Shown: one piece after another, positions 62,296 through 64,000 of the stretch
How positions within the stretch are numbered: the first letter of the stretch is position 1
How the letters are laid out: each line of letters begins with the position of its first letter
Assembly (NCBI GenBank): GCA_045132055.1
Contig: JBGURP010000039.1
Span: forward strand, 130,080-194,079
From: F23-D06 sp045132055
GTDB lineage: Bacteria; Bacteroidota; Bacteroidia; Bacteroidales; WCHB1-69
Direction: 5' to 3'
DNA length: 64,000 nt
Made by a program: the position numbers and the translations under genes
Notes under the pieces: model-generated
The model's input: only the letters and a program-made list of their open reading frames with translations
What the model was told of the DNA's origin: nothing
Databases searched by the model: none

Positions 62296-62418
62296 TTATT
62301 CCTCAACCTCTACGGTGCACCAGTTGAGGCTGTCGTTGCCACTGTTTGTAGTGCGCCAAATCTGGTATATGGATGAGTACCGGTCCAAGAAGAGATCGCT
62401 ATTTAATGGCAGAAACAA
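62296..62418 (-). pseudogene. possible 3' remnant of a gene
   Basis: In one minus-strand frame after a TGA, 40 codons run to TAA at 62298-62296 with protein-like composition (LPLNSDLFLDRYSS, then IYQIWRTTNSGNDSLNW). No start or upstream continuation is present. It may be the tail of a decayed gene. The rest of 62112-62553 shows only the NYN promoter and leader. Confidence 0.3.
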
Positions 62419-62553
62419 TCAGCGCAGCTGATGTTTTTCTCCTTCATACCATTCCACGGACAACCGTCACATTCAAAATACCTGCGCTCACTACAGGTGT
62501 TTTAACACAACGCAAAATACCGGACATATAACCGAGTGCTGTTAGTAATACTG

Positions 62554-63249
62554 TTATTTAAGGTATGTGCCACAGATTGAGTTCATTTTTACGAATTCAT
62601 TAAAGTATTCTTCATACTCATCATGTAATTTACAAAAATCATTAGTTAATTTTGAAAGATATGCCATTGTTTCGGGAGCCTCTCCCAATCTTAATTGATG
62701 GTCTTGAATTTTAATGTTCTCAATATCTTCATTTTCTATTATAGCATAGTAATCTCTTACGGTTGTAATACCATTTTCTTTAACCCTTGCTTTAATAACA
62801 TATTGGTTTAAAACCGTTGAATCTGTTATGCTTTCAGCCTTTTTTAGTGAATTAATCAACAAAAAGTATTCAAGTCCATGTTCGTTCATGAAATCCCGAT
62901 AGTTGTCTAACGATTCTTTTACTTTTTCTTTTACAGACTCAGGAACGCTTTTGTTATTTGCTAAATTGTAGTATCTTTTGTCGTTGCTTATCATTTGAAT
63001 ATAATCATGATGCTTTTGTTCAGATTCTTCTGCTATTTCAACCAGTTCCTTTGCCATTTTAACTAGCTTTTTTGTGGCCAATGTGTCAAATGGTTCGATT
63101 TTGATTATTTTTTTTATAGAATGCGAAGATGCGAAATGTTCTTTACCATATTCTTTGAAGGATTTAGTAATAGCTTGTTCGGCTTTATCTTGACAAGATA
63201 TAAGCAAAAAACAAAATAAAACGCAAAATACGGGAACCAATTTTCTCAT
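62554..63249 (-). CDS. lipoprotein, function unknown, AT-rich
   Basis: The 231-residue product has a lipoprotein signal (MRKLVPVFCVLFCFLLISC). The mature part is mainly helical and charged (AITKSFKEYGKEHFASSHSIKKI, then LVKMAKELVEIAEESEQKHHDY). Codons end in A or T far more often than in neighbouring genes, which suggests recent arrival or relaxed constraint. I recognise no domain. It is followed by the gene remnant and the NYN gene. Confidence 0.8.
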   Translation of the reverse strand: MRKLVPVFCVLFCFLLISCQDKAEQAITKSFKEYGKEHFASSHSIKKIIKIEPFDTLATKKLVKMAKELVEIAEESEQKHHDYIQMISNDKRYYNLANNKSVPESVKEKVKESLDNYRDFMNEHGLEYFLLINSLKKAESITDSTVLNQYVIKARVKENGITTVRDYYAIIENEDIENIKIQDHQLRLGEAPETMAYLSKLTNDFCKLHDEYEEYFNEFVKMNSICGTYLK

Positions 63250-63410
63250 AACTAAATATTAATTATTATTTTGCGACAAAAATAAAAAAAAATACACACT
63301 GGACCAACTATAGAGATAATAAAAAAAGATTTTTGGCGCAGATTTAACATGACTCAAAATCATCCCCCCCCTTTTTTTACCTGGAAAATGTTATGTCGAT
63401 TGTATGGCGT

Positions 63411-63589
63411 ATCGCCTCGGAGAGGCGTCACGCACGTAGTACAACTAACACCATACAAGCCGTTAGGCGCAGTGTGGTGTTAGTATAAGAGGGGCGCAGT
63501 GTGGTGAAAGCGCAGTGTAGTATGGTGAGAGAACCGAGAGATACGGTGTGGCGATGCTCAAGTGCTATATGTATCTCGAAGAGATGGGA
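63411..63589 (+). repeat. composite dispersed repeat, copy B
   Basis: It matches copy A (61101-61270) in order and direction: CGCCTC/GAGGCG around GGA at 63413-63427, the CTAACACCA and TGGTGTTAG arms, several GCGCAGTGT units, and a terminal ATCTC/GAGAT hairpin around GAA (63573-63585). It has about ten extra bases. It ends a few bases before the nitroreductase stop codon. The rest of the gap 63250-63594 holds no gene. Confidence 0.85.
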
Positions 63590-63594
63590 CCATC

Positions 63595-64000
63595 CTACTC
63601 CCACTCAAAACTCCCCTCCCCAGCGCCGATCTCGAAGTGACATTTGGCGATGCCGAGGTCGATGGGGGCATAGCTGGCGAAAATGGCGAAGCGTTTCTGC
63701 GCCTCCACCTTGTTGCCGTCGTGGAGGATGAAGGTGAACTTCTGCTGGTTGACGGCGGTGGGGGCCATCAGGGCGGCTTCCACGCCACTTACGAACCACT
63801 CGGGGAAAGGCTTCCCGTGGTCGGTTGTGCGGCGGTCTTCCGTCACGTCGGCGATGGTCCGTTTCTGCGGATGCGGCACCCCTTGCGTGGCACCGTAGCC
63901 GAGCGACACCACGCAGACTAACGTCTCGTCGCTCTCCACCTTGTAACGGTCGGGCTGCTTGCGGTAGGAGGCGCCCACCCAGCAGGTGTTCAGCCCGAGC
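63595..64000 (-). CDS. nitroreductase family protein, N-terminus beyond the right edge
   Basis: The visible 134 residues are the C-terminal part of a nitroreductase-like flavoprotein. They read LGLNTCWVGASYRK at the edge, then LVCVVSLGYGATQG, and GVEAALMAPTAVNQQKFTF, the last being the region that in TM1586-type nitroreductases lies near FMN. The end is AKCHFEIGAGEGSFEWE. The 5' part is not in the window. It lies right after composite repeat copy B. Confidence 0.85.
   Translation of the reverse strand, partial: LGLNTCWVGASYRKQPDRYKVESDETLVCVVSLGYGATQGVPHPQKRTIADVTEDRRTTDHGKPFPEWFVSGVEAALMAPTAVNQQKFTFILHDGNKVEAQKRFAIFASYAPIDLGIAKCHFEIGAGEGSFEWE

Overview
The window reads as chromosomal DNA of an uncultured-type Bacteroidales (phylum Bacteroidota). 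The evidence is internal. Promoters carry the Bacteroidota -7 motif TAnnTTTG, several with a TTTG-like -33 element. Two secreted proteins end in C-terminal domains of the type IX secretion type. The bamD-rpoZ-coaBC-DUF4835-recN gene order is the one typical of this phylum. Base composition is about 50% GC, except in the AT-rich right end. There is no rRNA, no CRISPR and no prophage. One tRNA (Ser, anticodon TGA) is present.

Layout. 1-1457: a large secreted protein cut by the left edge. 1739-10315: a ten-gene minus-strand operon (bamD, rpoZ, coaBC, DUF4835, recN, a small outer-membrane protein, xseB, an O-methyltransferase, trmD, an O-antigen ligase), divergent from dnaX. 10421-18524: dnaX (split over two frames), a secreted subtilase, the (p)ppGpp synthetase/hydrolase, a YtxH/holin-like trio and class II fructose-bisphosphate aldolase. 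18630-21488: anaerobic ribonucleotide reductase nrdD-nrdG behind a cobalamin riboswitch. 21523-25438: an ECF sigma factor followed by three lipoproteins and a single-pass protein with a barrel-like C-terminus. 25494-28798: hflX, a rod-shaped structured RNA (6S-like), a YitT protein and a Maf pyrophosphatase. 28935-39094: an alanine symporter, M20 dipeptidase, VanX-like dipeptidase, ispD, wecB, and the gltX-tex-nuclease operon. 39248-40211: a REP-associated tyrosine transposase between two sets of mirror-image hairpin repeats. 40259-43220: a small membrane protein, mutL and an orphan ABC ATPase. 43302-50863: tRNA-Ser, a secreted protein, a YfcC transporter, an AI-2E family protein, a cupin and a cation/proton antiporter. 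50885-57412: a duplicated sulfatase-modifying-factor lipoprotein, then a 1599-residue protein in which a TamB-like chain is fused to a TamA/BamA-type barrel. 57529-60719: a dicarboxylate symporter, a secreted metallo-hydrolase, an unknown membrane protein and a beta-carbonic anhydrase. 60811-63594: an AT-rich, repeat-bounded segment with an NYN-domain protein and a lipoprotein. 63595-64000: the end of a nitroreductase.

How it fits together. Much of the window concerns the cell envelope: BamD, the TamB-TamA fusion, O-antigen ligase, WecB, lipoproteins and type IX cargo. The rest is mostly core replication, repair and translation. The accessory signals are the two repeat-rich zones (39-40 kb and 60.8-63.6 kb), and related hairpins have also entered a lipoprotein gene near 24.8 kb. 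The observations most worth a second look are the TamB-TamA fusion, the B12 riboswitch on the class III reductase, the transposase with mirrored repeat sets, the dnaX frame split and the rod-shaped RNA.
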